Part shown: piece after piece, positions 19,530 through 27,688 of the stretch
Position numbering within the stretch: position 1 is the stretch's first letter
Layout of the letters: each line of letters opens with the position of its first letter
DNA from: Tropicimonas sp. IMCC34043
GTDB lineage: Bacteria; Pseudomonadota; Alphaproteobacteria; Rhodobacterales; Rhodobacteraceae
Direction of reading: 5' to 3'
Assembly (NCBI RefSeq): GCF_003390845.1
Contig: NZ_QMEK01000004.1
Coordinates: forward strand, 248,001-312,000
Length of the DNA: 64,000 nt
Made by a program: the position numbers and the translations under genes
The notes under the pieces: generated by a model
Database searches by the model: none
What the model saw: only the letters and a program-made list of their open reading frames with translations
What the model was told of the DNA's origin: nothing

Positions 19530-20384
19530 ATGGCAGTGCGCAGCGTGACACTCCGGCTGGTCGGGGTATTGATGATCGCCCTGCTGGCAGCGGGCTGCGA
19601 TGCCAATTCCCGTGGCATCAAGGCCAGCCGCGGCGCGCCGCTCGAGAGCTTTACCGCCGAACAGATCTACAAGCGTGCCGAATACGACCTGAACGGCGGC
19701 AACCCTGACGACGCGGCCGAATTGTTCGGCGAAATCGAGCGTCTCTATCCCTATTCGGAATGGGCCAAGCGGGCGCTGATCATGCAGGCGTTCTCGTACC
19801 ACACCGCGCATGATTACGAGAACAGCCGTGCGGCGGCGCAACGCTATATCGACTTCTATCCGGCCGACGAGGACGCGGCCTATGCCCAGTACCTGCTGGC
19901 GCTCAGCTATTATGACCAGATCGACGAGGTCGGCCGCGACCAGGGCCTGACATATCAGGCGCTGCAGGCGCTGCGCACGGTGATCGAGGTCTATCCCAAC
20001 AGCGAATACGCCAAGTCGGCGATGATGAAATTCGATCTGGCCTTCGACCACCTTGCGGCGAAGGAAATGGAGATCGGGCGCTATTACCTGCGCCATCAGC
20101 ATTATACCGCGGCGATCAACCGGTTCCGGGTGGTGGTGGAAGATTTCCAGACTACCTCGCACACGCCCGAAGCGCTGCTGAGGCTGGTCGAGGCCTATCT
20201 GGCGCTCGGGCTCGACGACGAGGCCGAGACCGCGGGCGCGATCCTGGCCTACAACTTCCAGGCGACAGTCTGGTATCGCGATGCCTACTCGCTGCTGGTC
20301 AAGAACGGTCTGACCGCGCAGGCCAAGGGCGACAGCTGGCTGCGGCAGGTCTATCGCCAGATGGTCAAGGGGCAGTGGCTCTGA
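19530..20384 (+). CDS. bamD: Outer membrane assembly lipoprotein BamD (ComL)
   Basis: TPR lipoprotein of the BAM complex that inserts beta-barrel proteins. The signal peptide ends in a lipobox (LAAGC, Cys23), followed by SFTAEQIYKRAEYDLNGGNPDDAAELFGE and further helical TPR pairs such as SRAAAQRYIDFYPADEDAAYAQY. The 284-residue length is typical of the family. The ATG at 19530 begins a normal lipoprotein signal; the frame is open further upstream, but that part has no signal features. lpxC and recN flank it on the same strand, each with its own spacing. Confidence 0.93.
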   Translation: MAVRSVTLRLVGVLMIALLAAGCDANSRGIKASRGAPLESFTAEQIYKRAEYDLNGGNPDDAAELFGEIERLYPYSEWAKRALIMQAFSYHTAHDYENSRAAAQRYIDFYPADEDAAYAQYLLALSYYDQIDEVGRDQGLTYQALQALRTVIEVYPNSEYAKSAMMKFDLAFDHLAAKEMEIGRYYLRHQHYTAAINRFRVVVEDFQTTSHTPEALLRLVEAYLALGLDDEAETAGAILAYNFQATVWYRDAYSLLVKNGLTAQAKGDSWLRQVYRQMVKGQWL

Positions 20385-20489
20385 CCGGAACGCGCCCTTT
20401 CGGATGCGTGCCGCCGGCAGGCGCAACTTGCCCGGGGAACGGCGGCACGTTGCGGGTCGCCCCGGCGGGGATGCCAGTGGGGTGACGGC

Positions 20490-22139
20490 ATGCTGCGCGG
20501 ACTGGAAATTCGGGACATCCTGATCATCGATCGGCTGGAGCTGGAGTTCCGGCCCGGCTTGAACGTGCTGACCGGCGAGACCGGGGCAGGCAAATCGATC
20601 CTGCTCGATGCGCTCGGGTTCGTCCTGGGCTGGCGCGGCCGGGCCGAACTGGTCCGCGAGGGCGCGGCGCAGGGCGAGGTCACGGCCTGGTTCGAGCTGG
20701 ACGAGGGCCATCCGGCGCGCGCGGTGCTGCGCGAGGCCGGGTTGCCCGAGGACGAGGAACTGATCCTGCGCCGGGTGAATTCGGCCGACGGGCGCAAGAC
20801 CGCCTGGATCAATGACCGGCGCAGCTCGGGCGAGGTCCTCAGGCGGCTGTCGGACGCGCTCGTCGAACTGCATGGCCAACAGGACGACCGCGGGTTGCTG
20901 AACCCGCGCGGGCACCGCGGGCTGCTCGACGCCTTTGGCGGCCATGACGACCTGCTGGCGCAGGTGCGAACCGCCTGGGGCGCACGGCGCCGCGCCGCGG
21001 CGGCAGTGTCCGAGGCCGAGGCGCGGCTCTCGGCCCTGCGCGGCGAGGAGGAATTCCTGCGCCACGCGGTCTCCGAGCTTGACGCGCTGGCGGCCGAACC
21101 CGGCGAGGAGGAAGCGCTCGACACAAGGCGGCGGCTGATACAGGCGGGGCTGCGGCTTGGCGAGGATATCGCGCGGGCGCATGCAGCGATCTCCTCCGAG
21201 GGCGCCGAGGGGCAGATTTCGAATGCGTTGCGCTGGCTCGACGGAGCTGCCGAAGGCGCCGAAGGGCGGCTCGATGCGCCCATCGAGGCATTGGGCCGGG
21301 CGCTCGATGCGCTTGGCGAGGCCGAGCAGGGGGTGGCCGAGTGCCTCGAGGCGTTGAGCGTCGACCCGCACCAGGCCGAGCGGATCACCGAAAGGCTGTT
21401 CGCGATCCGGGATCTGGCGCGCAAGCACAAGGTCGCGGCCGACGCGCTGCCGGAACTGGCCGAGGGCTTGCGCGCGCGGCTTGAGGCGCTCGACGCCGGG
21501 GCCGGGGATCTGGCCGGGCTGAAGGCAGAGGCCGCCGCCGCGGCAGAGGCCTATGCCACCGCGGCCGGGGCGCTCGGCACGGCGCGGCGCGCGGCCGCCC
21601 TGCGGCTCGATGCAGCCATGGCGGGCGAGCTTGCGCCGCTGAAGATGGAGCGCGCGGTCTTCACCACCGGCATCGCTGCGGGCGCAGCGGGCCCCGAAGG
21701 GCAGGACGAGGTGGGATTCACCGTCGCAACCAACCCCGGCGCGCCGGCGGGGCCGCTCAACCGCATCGCCTCGGGCGGAGAGCTGTCGCGCTTCCTGCTG
21801 GCGCTGAAGGTCTGCCTGCGCGGCGAGGACAGCGGCGTGACCATGATCTTCGACGAGATCGACCGCGGCGTCGGGGGCGCTACCGCCGATGCCGTGGGTC
21901 GGCGGCTGCAGGCGCTGGCCGATCGCGGGCAGGTGCTGGTCGTTACCCATTCGCCGCAGGTCGCGGCACGCGGCGGTCACCACTGGCGGGTCGAAAAGCG
22001 GGTCGAGGGTGGCACGACTCTCTCGACCGTGACGCCGCTCGATCCGCCCGCGCGGGTCGACGAATTGGCGCGGATGCTCTCGGGCGATACGGTGACGGAC
22101 GAGGCACGGGCCGCGGCGCGGGCGTTGCTGGAGGGCTGA
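20490..22139 (+). CDS. recN: DNA repair protein RecN
   Basis: SMC-like ATPase acting in double-strand break repair and recombination. The 549 residues begin with LEIRDILIIDRLELEF and the Walker A GETGAGKSILLDAL (~residue 31). A long, Ala/Glu-rich coiled-coil section with a central ELDALA hinge area follows, then the ABC signature region RIASGGELSRFLLALK and Walker B MIFDEIDRGVGGATA. The C-terminus has VTHSPQVAARG. All ATPase motifs are intact. The next gene converges from the other strand, with the repeat element between them. Confidence 0.96.
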   Translation: MLRGLEIRDILIIDRLELEFRPGLNVLTGETGAGKSILLDALGFVLGWRGRAELVREGAAQGEVTAWFELDEGHPARAVLREAGLPEDEELILRRVNSADGRKTAWINDRRSSGEVLRRLSDALVELHGQQDDRGLLNPRGHRGLLDAFGGHDDLLAQVRTAWGARRRAAAAVSEAEARLSALRGEEEFLRHAVSELDALAAEPGEEEALDTRRRLIQAGLRLGEDIARAHAAISSEGAEGQISNALRWLDGAAEGAEGRLDAPIEALGRALDALGEAEQGVAECLEALSVDPHQAERITERLFAIRDLARKHKVAADALPELAEGLRARLEALDAGAGDLAGLKAEAAAAAEAYATAAGALGTARRAAALRLDAAMAGELAPLKMERAVFTTGIAAGAAGPEGQDEVGFTVATNPGAPAGPLNRIASGGELSRFLLALKVCLRGEDSGVTMIFDEIDRGVGGATADAVGRRLQALADRGQVLVVTHSPQVAARGGHHWRVEKRVEGGTTLSTVTPLDPPARVDELARMLSGDTVTDEARAAARALLEG

Positions 22140-22191
22140 CGCGCGCCCCCACTCCCCCCGCCCGTTGCACCGAAAAGAAACCCGCCCCCGT

Positions 22192-22235
22192 CTTCTTCTT
22201 GGAAAAATACCTCGGGGTGCGGGGCAGCGCCCCGC
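22192..22235 (-). repeat. 3'-end hairpin element, copy B (terminator-like repeat)
   Basis: Read on the minus strand: a perfect 7-bp stem GCGGGGC/GCCCCGC with a GCT loop, then ACCCCGAGGTATTTTTCC and AAGAAGAAG. Stem, loop and tail match copy A (6214-6275). It begins 15 bases after the stop of the minus-strand flavoprotein gene, so in both copies the element lies just downstream of a gene in the sense direction. Likely intrinsic terminator. Confidence 0.65.
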
Positions 22236-22249
22236 TTCCTGAAATGAGC

Positions 22250-23650
22250 TCAGCCGACCGCCGCCTGAGCGTGCGGCGCCAGATCGGGGACCAGCTTTCC
22301 CGGGTTCAGGATCCCCGCCGGATCGAAGGCCTGCTTGATCGCCCCCATCACCTGCCAGCCTTCGCCATGTTCGGCCTTCATATAGGTGCGCTTGCCGATG
22401 CCGACGCCGTGTTCGCCGGTGACCGTGCCGCCAAGCGCCAGGGCGCGTTCGGCCATTCGGTGGGCCAACGCCTTGGCGGTCGCCATTTCGGCGGGCGACT
22501 CGTCCTTGACCAGCAGGCAGGCATGGAAATTGCCGTCGCCGACATGGCCGACGATGGGCCCGGGAATGCCGCTCGCGGCGATGTCGGCGGCGGTCTGTTC
22601 GACCGCTTCGGCCAGCCGCGAGATCGGCACGCACATGTCGGTCACGATGCTGCGGGCGCCGGGGCGGCTCGCCAGGATCGCGTGATAGGCACTGTGGCGC
22701 ATCTTCCACAGCGCGTTGCGGTCCTCGGTCTTCGTGGCCTGCCGGATGCCGGTGCCGCCGGTTTCGCCGGCAAGCTCCGCAAAGCGGCGGGCATCCTCGG
22801 CGGCGGCTTGCTCCGAGCCATGGAACTCGACCAGCAGATGCGGGGTCAGAGGGAAATCGGCGCCGGAATAGGCGTTGATCGCGGCAATCGCGGCGGCATC
22901 GACGAATTCGATCCGCGCGACCGGAATCCCCATCTGGATCGTGGCGATCACGGTCGCGACCGCGTCGTGGATCCGCTCGAATGCGCAGACGGCGGTCGAT
23001 ATCGCCTCGGGCACGCCATGCAGCCGCAAGGTCAGTTCGGTGATCAGCCCCAATGTGCCCTCCGAGCCGACGAAGAGGCGCGTCAGGTCATAGCCCGAGG
23101 CCGATTTGCGCGCCCGGCTGCCGGTATGGATCACCCGCCCGTCGGCCAGCACCACCTGCAGCCCCAGCACGTTCTCGCGCATCGAGCCATAGCGCACGGT
23201 CGTGGTGCCGCTGGCCCGCGTCGCAGCCATGCCGCCCAGCGAGGCATTGGCACCGGGATCGACCGGAAAGAACAGGCCGGTGGCGCGCAGGTCGGTATTC
23301 AGCTCCTCGCGGGTGATGCCGGGCTGAACCCGGCAGTCCATATCCTCGCCATTGATCTCGATCAGCCGGTTCATGCGCGCGAAATCGACCGAGACCCCGC
23401 CCGCAACCGCCAGCGACTGACCTTCAAGCGACGTGCCCGTCCCCCAGCCCACCACCGGACAGCGCTGGCGCAGACAAATCCGCATCAGCGCGGCCACTTC
23501 CCCGGTCGTCTCGGGCCAGGCGACGGCATCGGGCAGGGCCGGGGCATAGTAGCTTTCGGACTGCCCATGGTGGTCGCGCTCGGCCGTGGCGCGGGAAATT
23601 CGATCACCCAGAAGGTTCGACAGCTCTGCAAGGGCCTCGTTCACGCTCAT
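22250..23650 (-). CDS. FAD-linked oxidase, D-lactate dehydrogenase (cytochrome) type
   Basis: Member of the GlcD/Dld family of 2-hydroxyacid dehydrogenases that pass electrons from D-lactate, glycolate or similar acids to the respiratory chain. The 466 residues contain the PCMH FAD-binding domain (PVVGWGTGTSLEGQ near residue 65, VDPGANASLGGMAATRASG with the pyrophosphate loop near 130, LFVGSEGTLGLITELTLRLHG near 190) and the C-terminal cap ending in TGEHGVGIGKRTYM and FDPAGILNPGKLVP. The exact substrate cannot be read from sequence. It converges with recN. Confidence 0.88.
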   Translation of the reverse strand: MSVNEALAELSNLLGDRISRATAERDHHGQSESYYAPALPDAVAWPETTGEVAALMRICLRQRCPVVGWGTGTSLEGQSLAVAGGVSVDFARMNRLIEINGEDMDCRVQPGITREELNTDLRATGLFFPVDPGANASLGGMAATRASGTTTVRYGSMRENVLGLQVVLADGRVIHTGSRARKSASGYDLTRLFVGSEGTLGLITELTLRLHGVPEAISTAVCAFERIHDAVATVIATIQMGIPVARIEFVDAAAIAAINAYSGADFPLTPHLLVEFHGSEQAAAEDARRFAELAGETGGTGIRQATKTEDRNALWKMRHSAYHAILASRPGARSIVTDMCVPISRLAEAVEQTAADIAASGIPGPIVGHVGDGNFHACLLVKDESPAEMATAKALAHRMAERALALGGTVTGEHGVGIGKRTYMKAEHGEGWQVMGAIKQAFDPAGILNPGKLVPDLAPHAQAAVG

Positions 23651-23747
23651 CTCGTGCCTCCTCTCTGGCGGGATCAGGGTTTCAGTCTAGAATACACCGC
23701 GCCGGGGCAAAAGACGGGGCGCCAATCCCGCACGCAGGAGGACATCC

Positions 23748-25436
23748 TTGGGGCAGAGCACGCAGGCGCTGATCCGCCGCCAGATCGACGAGGCCCGCGC
23801 CAGCCTGCGGCGTGGCCGCGAGACGCTGCACCGCAAGGGGCCGGGCAAGGTGCTGTTCTGGGCCGTCGCGCTGGCGCTCGGGCTCGTTTCGGGCGCCGCC
23901 GCAGTCGGGTTTCGGAACGGCATTCTCTGGCTGCAGGGCCTGCTCTATCGCACGCCCGACGTGAACCACATCCACAGCCATGCCGGCACGCTGCCCTGGT
24001 GGATGCTGCTTGGCATTCCGATCTGCGGCGGGCTGGCCGTCGGGTTGATCCTGGACCGTTTCACCCCCGACGGGCGGGTGCGGCTGGTCGCCGACGTGAT
24101 CGAGGGCGCGGCGTTGCACAATGGCCGGGTCGAAAAACGCGCCGGCATCGCCTCGGCGCTCGCCTCGCTGATCACGCTGTCCTCGGGCGGTTCGTCGGGG
24201 CGCGAGGGGCCGGTCGTGCATCTGGCGGCGGTGCTGGCAAGCTGGGTGTCCGACCGGATGCAGGCCGACCCGATTGCCGGGCGCACACTTCTGGGCTGCG
24301 CGGTCGCGGCGGCCGTTTCGGCCAGCTTCAACGCGCCGATTGCCGGCACCTTGTTCGCGCTCGAGGTGGTGTTGCGCCATTATGCGGTCAGTGCCTTCGC
24401 GCCCATCGCCATCGCCTCGGTTGCCGGAACGGTGGTCAGCCGGCTCGCCTTTGGCGACGTGCAGGAATTCGCGCTCGCCCCGCAGACCATGCTAAGTTTC
24501 TATGTCGAACTGCCGGCCTTCGTGCTGCTCGGGCTGCTCTGCGGGCTGGTCGCGGTGGCGTTGATGCGGGCGCTGTTTCTGGGCGACGACTGGGCGAGCC
24601 ACATGCAGGAGCGGCTTCAAATGCGACGCTGGCAGCGGCCCGTGGTGGCGGGTGCGCTGCTCGGGCTGCTCGCTCTGGTATTCCCCCATGTGATCGGCGT
24701 GGGCGTCGAGACGACGGCGGCAGCGCTCAGGGCTGAACTGGGGCTGCGGCAGGCGGTGCTGCTGGCCGTCGTCAAGGTGATCGCGGTCGTCATCACCATG
24801 GCGGGCCGCATGGGGGGCGGGGTGTTTTCGCCCGCGCTGATGGTCGGCGCGCTGACCGGGCTGGCCTTTGGCCATGTCGCGACCGATCTGGTGCCAAGCT
24901 ATTCCGGCACTGGCGAGCTTTATGCCCTGGCGGGGTTCGGGGCGGTGGCGGCGGCGGTGCTGGGCGCGCCGATCTCGACCACGCTGATCGTGTTCGAACT
25001 GACCGGCGACTGGAAGACCGGCCTTGCGGTGCTGGTTGCGGTGGCGCTGTCGACGGCACTGGCCAGCCGGCTGGTGCACCGGTCCTATTTTCTGACCCAG
25101 CTGGAAAACCGTGGCGTGCGGCTGGCGGCCGGACCGCAGGCCTATCTGCTGACGAAATACTCGGCCGCGATCATCATGCGGGCCAAGGATGGCCCGCGCG
25201 CGGCCCCCGAGGACCGCTGTCTCGAGATGATGGCAGAGGGCGTGATGCTGGCGCCCGAGGCGACGCTCGAGGTGGCGCTGCCGCTGTTCGAACGGGACGG
25301 GCACGGGTTCATCCCCGTGGTCGGGCGCGACGAGACCGGGCAGCAGACCGATCTGCTGGGGGCTCTGTTCTATGTCGATGCGCTGCGCGCCTATTCCCGC
25401 GCGCTTGCCGAGACGGCGGCCGAGGAACATGGCTGA
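23748..25436 (+). CDS. ClC-family chloride channel or H+/Cl- antiporter
   Basis: Polytopic membrane protein of 562 residues moving chloride. Family motifs: GSSGREGPVVHLAAVL (~residue 147; the glutamate in GREGP is the gating/proton glutamate), FNAPIAGTLFALEVV, and GGGVFSPALMVGA, the third anion-site segment. The N-terminal GSGIP motif is not evident. The C-terminus has a CBS-like segment (residues ~485-540). The start is TTG at 23748: a perfect AGGAGG ends 6 bases upstream and no nearby ATG or GTG fits. It could be a channel or an antiporter; the retained glutamate favours transport with proton coupling. Confidence 0.88.
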   Translation: MGQSTQALIRRQIDEARASLRRGRETLHRKGPGKVLFWAVALALGLVSGAAAVGFRNGILWLQGLLYRTPDVNHIHSHAGTLPWWMLLGIPICGGLAVGLILDRFTPDGRVRLVADVIEGAALHNGRVEKRAGIASALASLITLSSGGSSGREGPVVHLAAVLASWVSDRMQADPIAGRTLLGCAVAAAVSASFNAPIAGTLFALEVVLRHYAVSAFAPIAIASVAGTVVSRLAFGDVQEFALAPQTMLSFYVELPAFVLLGLLCGLVAVALMRALFLGDDWASHMQERLQMRRWQRPVVAGALLGLLALVFPHVIGVGVETTAAALRAELGLRQAVLLAVVKVIAVVITMAGRMGGGVFSPALMVGALTGLAFGHVATDLVPSYSGTGELYALAGFGAVAAAVLGAPISTTLIVFELTGDWKTGLAVLVAVALSTALASRLVHRSYFLTQLENRGVRLAAGPQAYLLTKYSAAIIMRAKDGPRAAPEDRCLEMMAEGVMLAPEATLEVALPLFERDGHGFIPVVGRDETGQQTDLLGALFYVDALRAYSRALAETAAEEHG

Positions 25437-25443
25437 TCGCAGA

Positions 25444-25477
25444 GCGCGCCGGGCGGCGTGGCGATGCCCGGGCGCGC
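25444..25477. terminator. GC-rich hairpin between convergent genes
   Basis: An inverted repeat (GCGCGCCGGGC against GCCCGGGCGCGC, one bulged base) lies just after the ClC gene stop and before the convergent LprI-type gene stop. There is no T tract, so it is a hairpin that may act as a shared 3' end rather than a clear intrinsic terminator. Confidence 0.35.
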
Positions 25478-25487
25478 GCCTCTGACC

Positions 25488-26111
25488 TCAGCCGATCTCT
25501 TCCTCGTGGCAAGACAGTTGCGCCCCGCCCGGCGGCGTGAACATCGCATCGCGACCCTTGATCCAGAACTCGGTCGGCCCGCCTTCCCAGATGTCGCTGG
25601 CATAGCGCGACCCCGAGGCCGAGATCGCGATCGGCAGAACGAGCGCGTTGTCGCGCCAGCGCAGCACGACCATCGGGTCGGCGGTGTTGACGAAAGTGGC
25701 GCTCAGCCCGGCATCGAGCCCGCTGCATTCGTAGGCAAAGGGGCCGAGCGAGGCGCCGTCGCCTTCCCTTGCATCGGCGTTTCCGGCGCGGATCTCGTCG
25801 ATGCGAAAGGCGTATTCGTTGGCGACGCAGGTCTCGAGCCCGAGCGAGGACTTCCAGCACGCGTCGCGGCCCTTGATCCAGCCGCGCTGGGTTTCCTTCA
25901 GCGACTGGCTGCGGTCGGGCGTCGCATGGGGTCCGTTGACGGCAAGATTATAGACCCGCGCCAGTTCGACATCGAGTTCGGCAAGCGAAGGCGTGGCGCA
26001 GACCGCCTTTTCGGCGTCGCTTTCCGCGGCAGAGCAATCGAAGGACGGTTGAGCGCCGACCACGGCTGCAACGCAGGCGAACGGCAGGGCAAGAAGGCAG
26101 GCGTGTTTCAA
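25488..26111 (-). CDS. Periplasmic LprI-MliC two-domain lysozyme inhibitor-like protein
   Basis: Secreted protein of 207 residues. After a signal peptide (MKHACLLALPFACVAAVVGA) comes an LprI/DUF1311-like domain with paired cysteines (FDCSAAESDAEKAVC and TQRGWIKGRDAC), then a MliC-like beta domain (FAYECSGLDAGLSATF through DAMFTPPGGAQLSC). Both domain types inhibit host lysozyme in known members; here this is inferred. The start is TTG at 26111 with GGGAGG 7 bases upstream; another in-frame TTG lies at 26126 but is too close to that ribosome binding site. No lipobox is seen, so the protein should be soluble in the periplasm. Confidence 0.8.
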   Translation of the reverse strand: MKHACLLALPFACVAAVVGAQPSFDCSAAESDAEKAVCATPSLAELDVELARVYNLAVNGPHATPDRSQSLKETQRGWIKGRDACWKSSLGLETCVANEYAFRIDEIRAGNADAREGDGASLGPFAYECSGLDAGLSATFVNTADPMVVLRWRDNALVLPIAISASGSRYASDIWEGGPTEFWIKGRDAMFTPPGGAQLSCHEEEIG

Positions 26112-26212
26112 GGCGGGTCCTCCCAACGGATCCTGAAGTGACGACCACTATGGCGCCTCGCCACTGGCGGGCAAGGCGAAAGCTGACGAAGCGGCAGCGC
26201 ATGGTTCCGGCG

Positions 26213-26240
26213 TTGACAGTTTCAGGCGCTTTGCTAGCGT
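26213..26240 (+). promoter_or_regulatory. Sigma-70 promoter of the phytochelatin-synthase-like gene
   Basis: Consensus TTGACA (26213-26218), a 16-base spacer and TAGCGT (26235-26240). The predicted start is near 26247, about 23 bases before the ATG at 26270. The promoter also argues against any longer version of the gene starting near 26138. Confidence 0.65.
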
Positions 26241-26269
26241 GCCGGGATATCACTTATGTGGATCATCCC

Positions 26270-27034
26270 ATGACACTACTCCGCTCTGTCGCCGTGGCGC
26301 TTATCGCCTCTGGTGCAGCCATGGCCCTTGCCCTGCCGCTTGCCGCACAGGACGAGACGCCTGCGCCCAAACTTGGCCCCAACGCGGTGCCGATGACCGC
26401 CGAAACGACGTTCCTGCGCGAACAGCCGGCGCCGGACTATTGGGCCTTTGCGCCCTTCGTGAAGCCGCAGTTCACGACCTCGGCCTGCTCCATCGCTTCG
26501 GTCACCGCGGCAGTGAACGGTCTGCGCGGCCTGCCGGCGCTGGCCGAGGACACCGTGACGACCCAGTCCGACCTGCTGGAGGTGGTGGGCGATGCCGACT
26601 GGGCGTCGCTTTCGGCCGAGGGCGGCGATGGCGTGACCTTCGACCAGCTTGTCCAGTTCACCGGCGAGGCGCTGGCCGCGACCGGGCTCGATGGTGCAAC
26701 GGTCGAAACCTTCCACCCGACCTCGAACGATGCCGAGACGCTGGCGGCGATGAAGGCGATGCTGGCCGCGAACGAGGCCTCGGCCGACGACGTGATGTTG
26801 CTCTATTTCAACCAGGGCGTGGTGACCGGCGACTGGGACGGGCCGCATGTGTCGCTGATCGGCGCCTATGATGCGCCGAACGACAAGGTGCTGATCCTCG
26901 AGGTCGATCAGGAATGGTACATTCCCTACTGGACCCCGACCGAGGTTCTGCTGGACGCCATGCTGAAGCCGACCTCGGCCGAGCACGGGGTTCTGGAGGG
27001 CCAGACCGGCGGGTTCGTTCACATCGCGAAATGA
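26270..27034 (+). CDS. Exported phytochelatin-synthase-like cysteine peptidase
   Basis: A 254-residue protein with a signal peptide (residues ~1-26, cleavage after LPLAA). The mature part resembles the phytochelatin synthase/C83 papain-like fold: catalytic-Cys segment FTTSACSIASVTAAVNGL (Cys73), His segment GPHVSLIGAYDAPNDKVLIL (His193), then EVDQEWYIPYWTPTEVLLDAM, which lines up with the LDVARFKYPPHWVP block of plant and cyanobacterial enzymes. The expected catalytic Asp position is Glu211, with Asp213 two residues on. Bacterial relatives mostly cleave glutathione instead of making phytochelatins. Export to the periplasm is inferred from the signal peptide. No heavy-metal gene is adjacent. 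Confidence 0.75.
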   Translation: MTLLRSVAVALIASGAAMALALPLAAQDETPAPKLGPNAVPMTAETTFLREQPAPDYWAFAPFVKPQFTTSACSIASVTAAVNGLRGLPALAEDTVTTQSDLLEVVGDADWASLSAEGGDGVTFDQLVQFTGEALAATGLDGATVETFHPTSNDAETLAAMKAMLAANEASADDVMLLYFNQGVVTGDWDGPHVSLIGAYDAPNDKVLILEVDQEWYIPYWTPTEVLLDAMLKPTSAEHGVLEGQTGGFVHIAK

Positions 27035-27084
27035 CCCGGTGAGGGCCGGCGCAAGCGCACCGGTCCCGCCGCCCCGGCGCTGGA

Positions 27085-27597
27085 TCAGGCGACCGCGGTC
27101 TCAGGCTTGAGGCTCATGCGGAACCGCGGGCCGGGGCTTGCCTGAACCTCGAAGCCGCAGCAGGGATAGACCGCCTGCGCCGCGTGGTTCGCGGGATCGG
27201 TGCCAACGGTGAGATAGCCGCAGCCGCGCCCGGCCGCCTGCGCCTTGGCGGCCTCGATCAGACGCCGGCCAAGCCCGCGCCCGCGCCATCCCGACTCGAC
27301 GTAAAGGTGGTGCAGATCCATGCCGCGGGCACCGGCCTGAAGCTGGGCCAGCGGCAGCAGCGCGGCATATCCCACAAGCGCACCGTCGCTTTCGGCCACT
27401 AGAACCGTGATCCAGGGGGCGTCGCCAAGGACGTCGCGGCGCAGTGTGGCGCGGTCAAGCGCCGGCGTGTCGCCGTGATGCGCGGCCAATGCCGCGATCA
27501 TCTCGGCAAGGCGCGGTATGTCGGCCCATTGCACCGGGCGGATTGACGGCTCGGGGGGGCGGAGGTCGGTCAGGGTCAGGTCGGATCGGCAGTCCAT
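27085..27597 (-). CDS. GNAT-family N-acetyltransferase under a leader-type 5' region
   Basis: Acetyl-CoA-dependent acetyltransferase of 170 residues, substrate unknown. Fold landmarks: IRPVQWADIPRLAEMIAAL at the N-terminus (motif C/D), LVAESDGALVGYAALLPL, and the acetyl-CoA loop RGRGLGRRLIEAA near residue 105, then CGYLTVGTDPANHAA and YPCCGFE (motif B). The ATG at 27597 has AGAGGAG 6 bases upstream, so it is preferred over an earlier frame start at 27630. That Shine-Dalgarno lies in a hairpin arm, and a terminator and a short leader ORF stand upstream, suggesting regulated expression. It converges with the phytochelatin-synthase-like gene. Confidence 0.88.
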   Translation of the reverse strand: MDCRSDLTLTDLRPPEPSIRPVQWADIPRLAEMIAALAAHHGDTPALDRATLRRDVLGDAPWITVLVAESDGALVGYAALLPLAQLQAGARGMDLHHLYVESGWRGRGLGRRLIEAAKAQAAGRGCGYLTVGTDPANHAAQAVYPCCGFEVQASPGPRFRMSLKPETAVA

Positions 27598-27605
27598 CTT
27601 AGGCT

Positions 27606-27652
27606 CCTCTGGTGCCACAGAGGACCGCACACGAAAAAAGCCGCTCTGTGGC
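27606..27652 (-). promoter_or_regulatory. Shine-Dalgarno-hiding hairpin and competing pairing before the GNAT gene
   Basis: On the minus strand, TCCTCTG pairs with CAGAGGA around a TGGCAC loop (plus coordinates 27605-27624). The 3' arm contains the GNAT Shine-Dalgarno. Independently, CTCTGTGGC (27614-27622) is perfectly complementary over 9 bases to GCCACAGAG in the loop and stem of the upstream terminator (27644-27652). Forming this long-range pairing would open both the terminator and the Shine-Dalgarno hairpin. This is read directly from the sequence; a switch function is inference. Confidence 0.55.
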
Positions 27653-27659
27653 GGCTTTT
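27634..27659 (-). terminator. Intrinsic terminator between leader ORF and GNAT gene
   Basis: Minus strand: perfect 9-bp stem AAAAGCCGC/GCGGCTTTT with loop CACAGA, then a run of six T. It starts 30 bases after the leader-peptide stop and ends 36 bases before the GNAT ATG. The position between a short ORF and a structural gene is that of an attenuator. Confidence 0.85.
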
Positions 27660-27688
27660 GTTCGAGTGATCTCTCCCAGGCACCGCTG

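Noticed and set aside
19416-22709. Open frame of over 1000 codons antisense to bamD and recN
   Set aside because: No ribosome site, no recognisable domain, and complete overlap with two well-supported genes.
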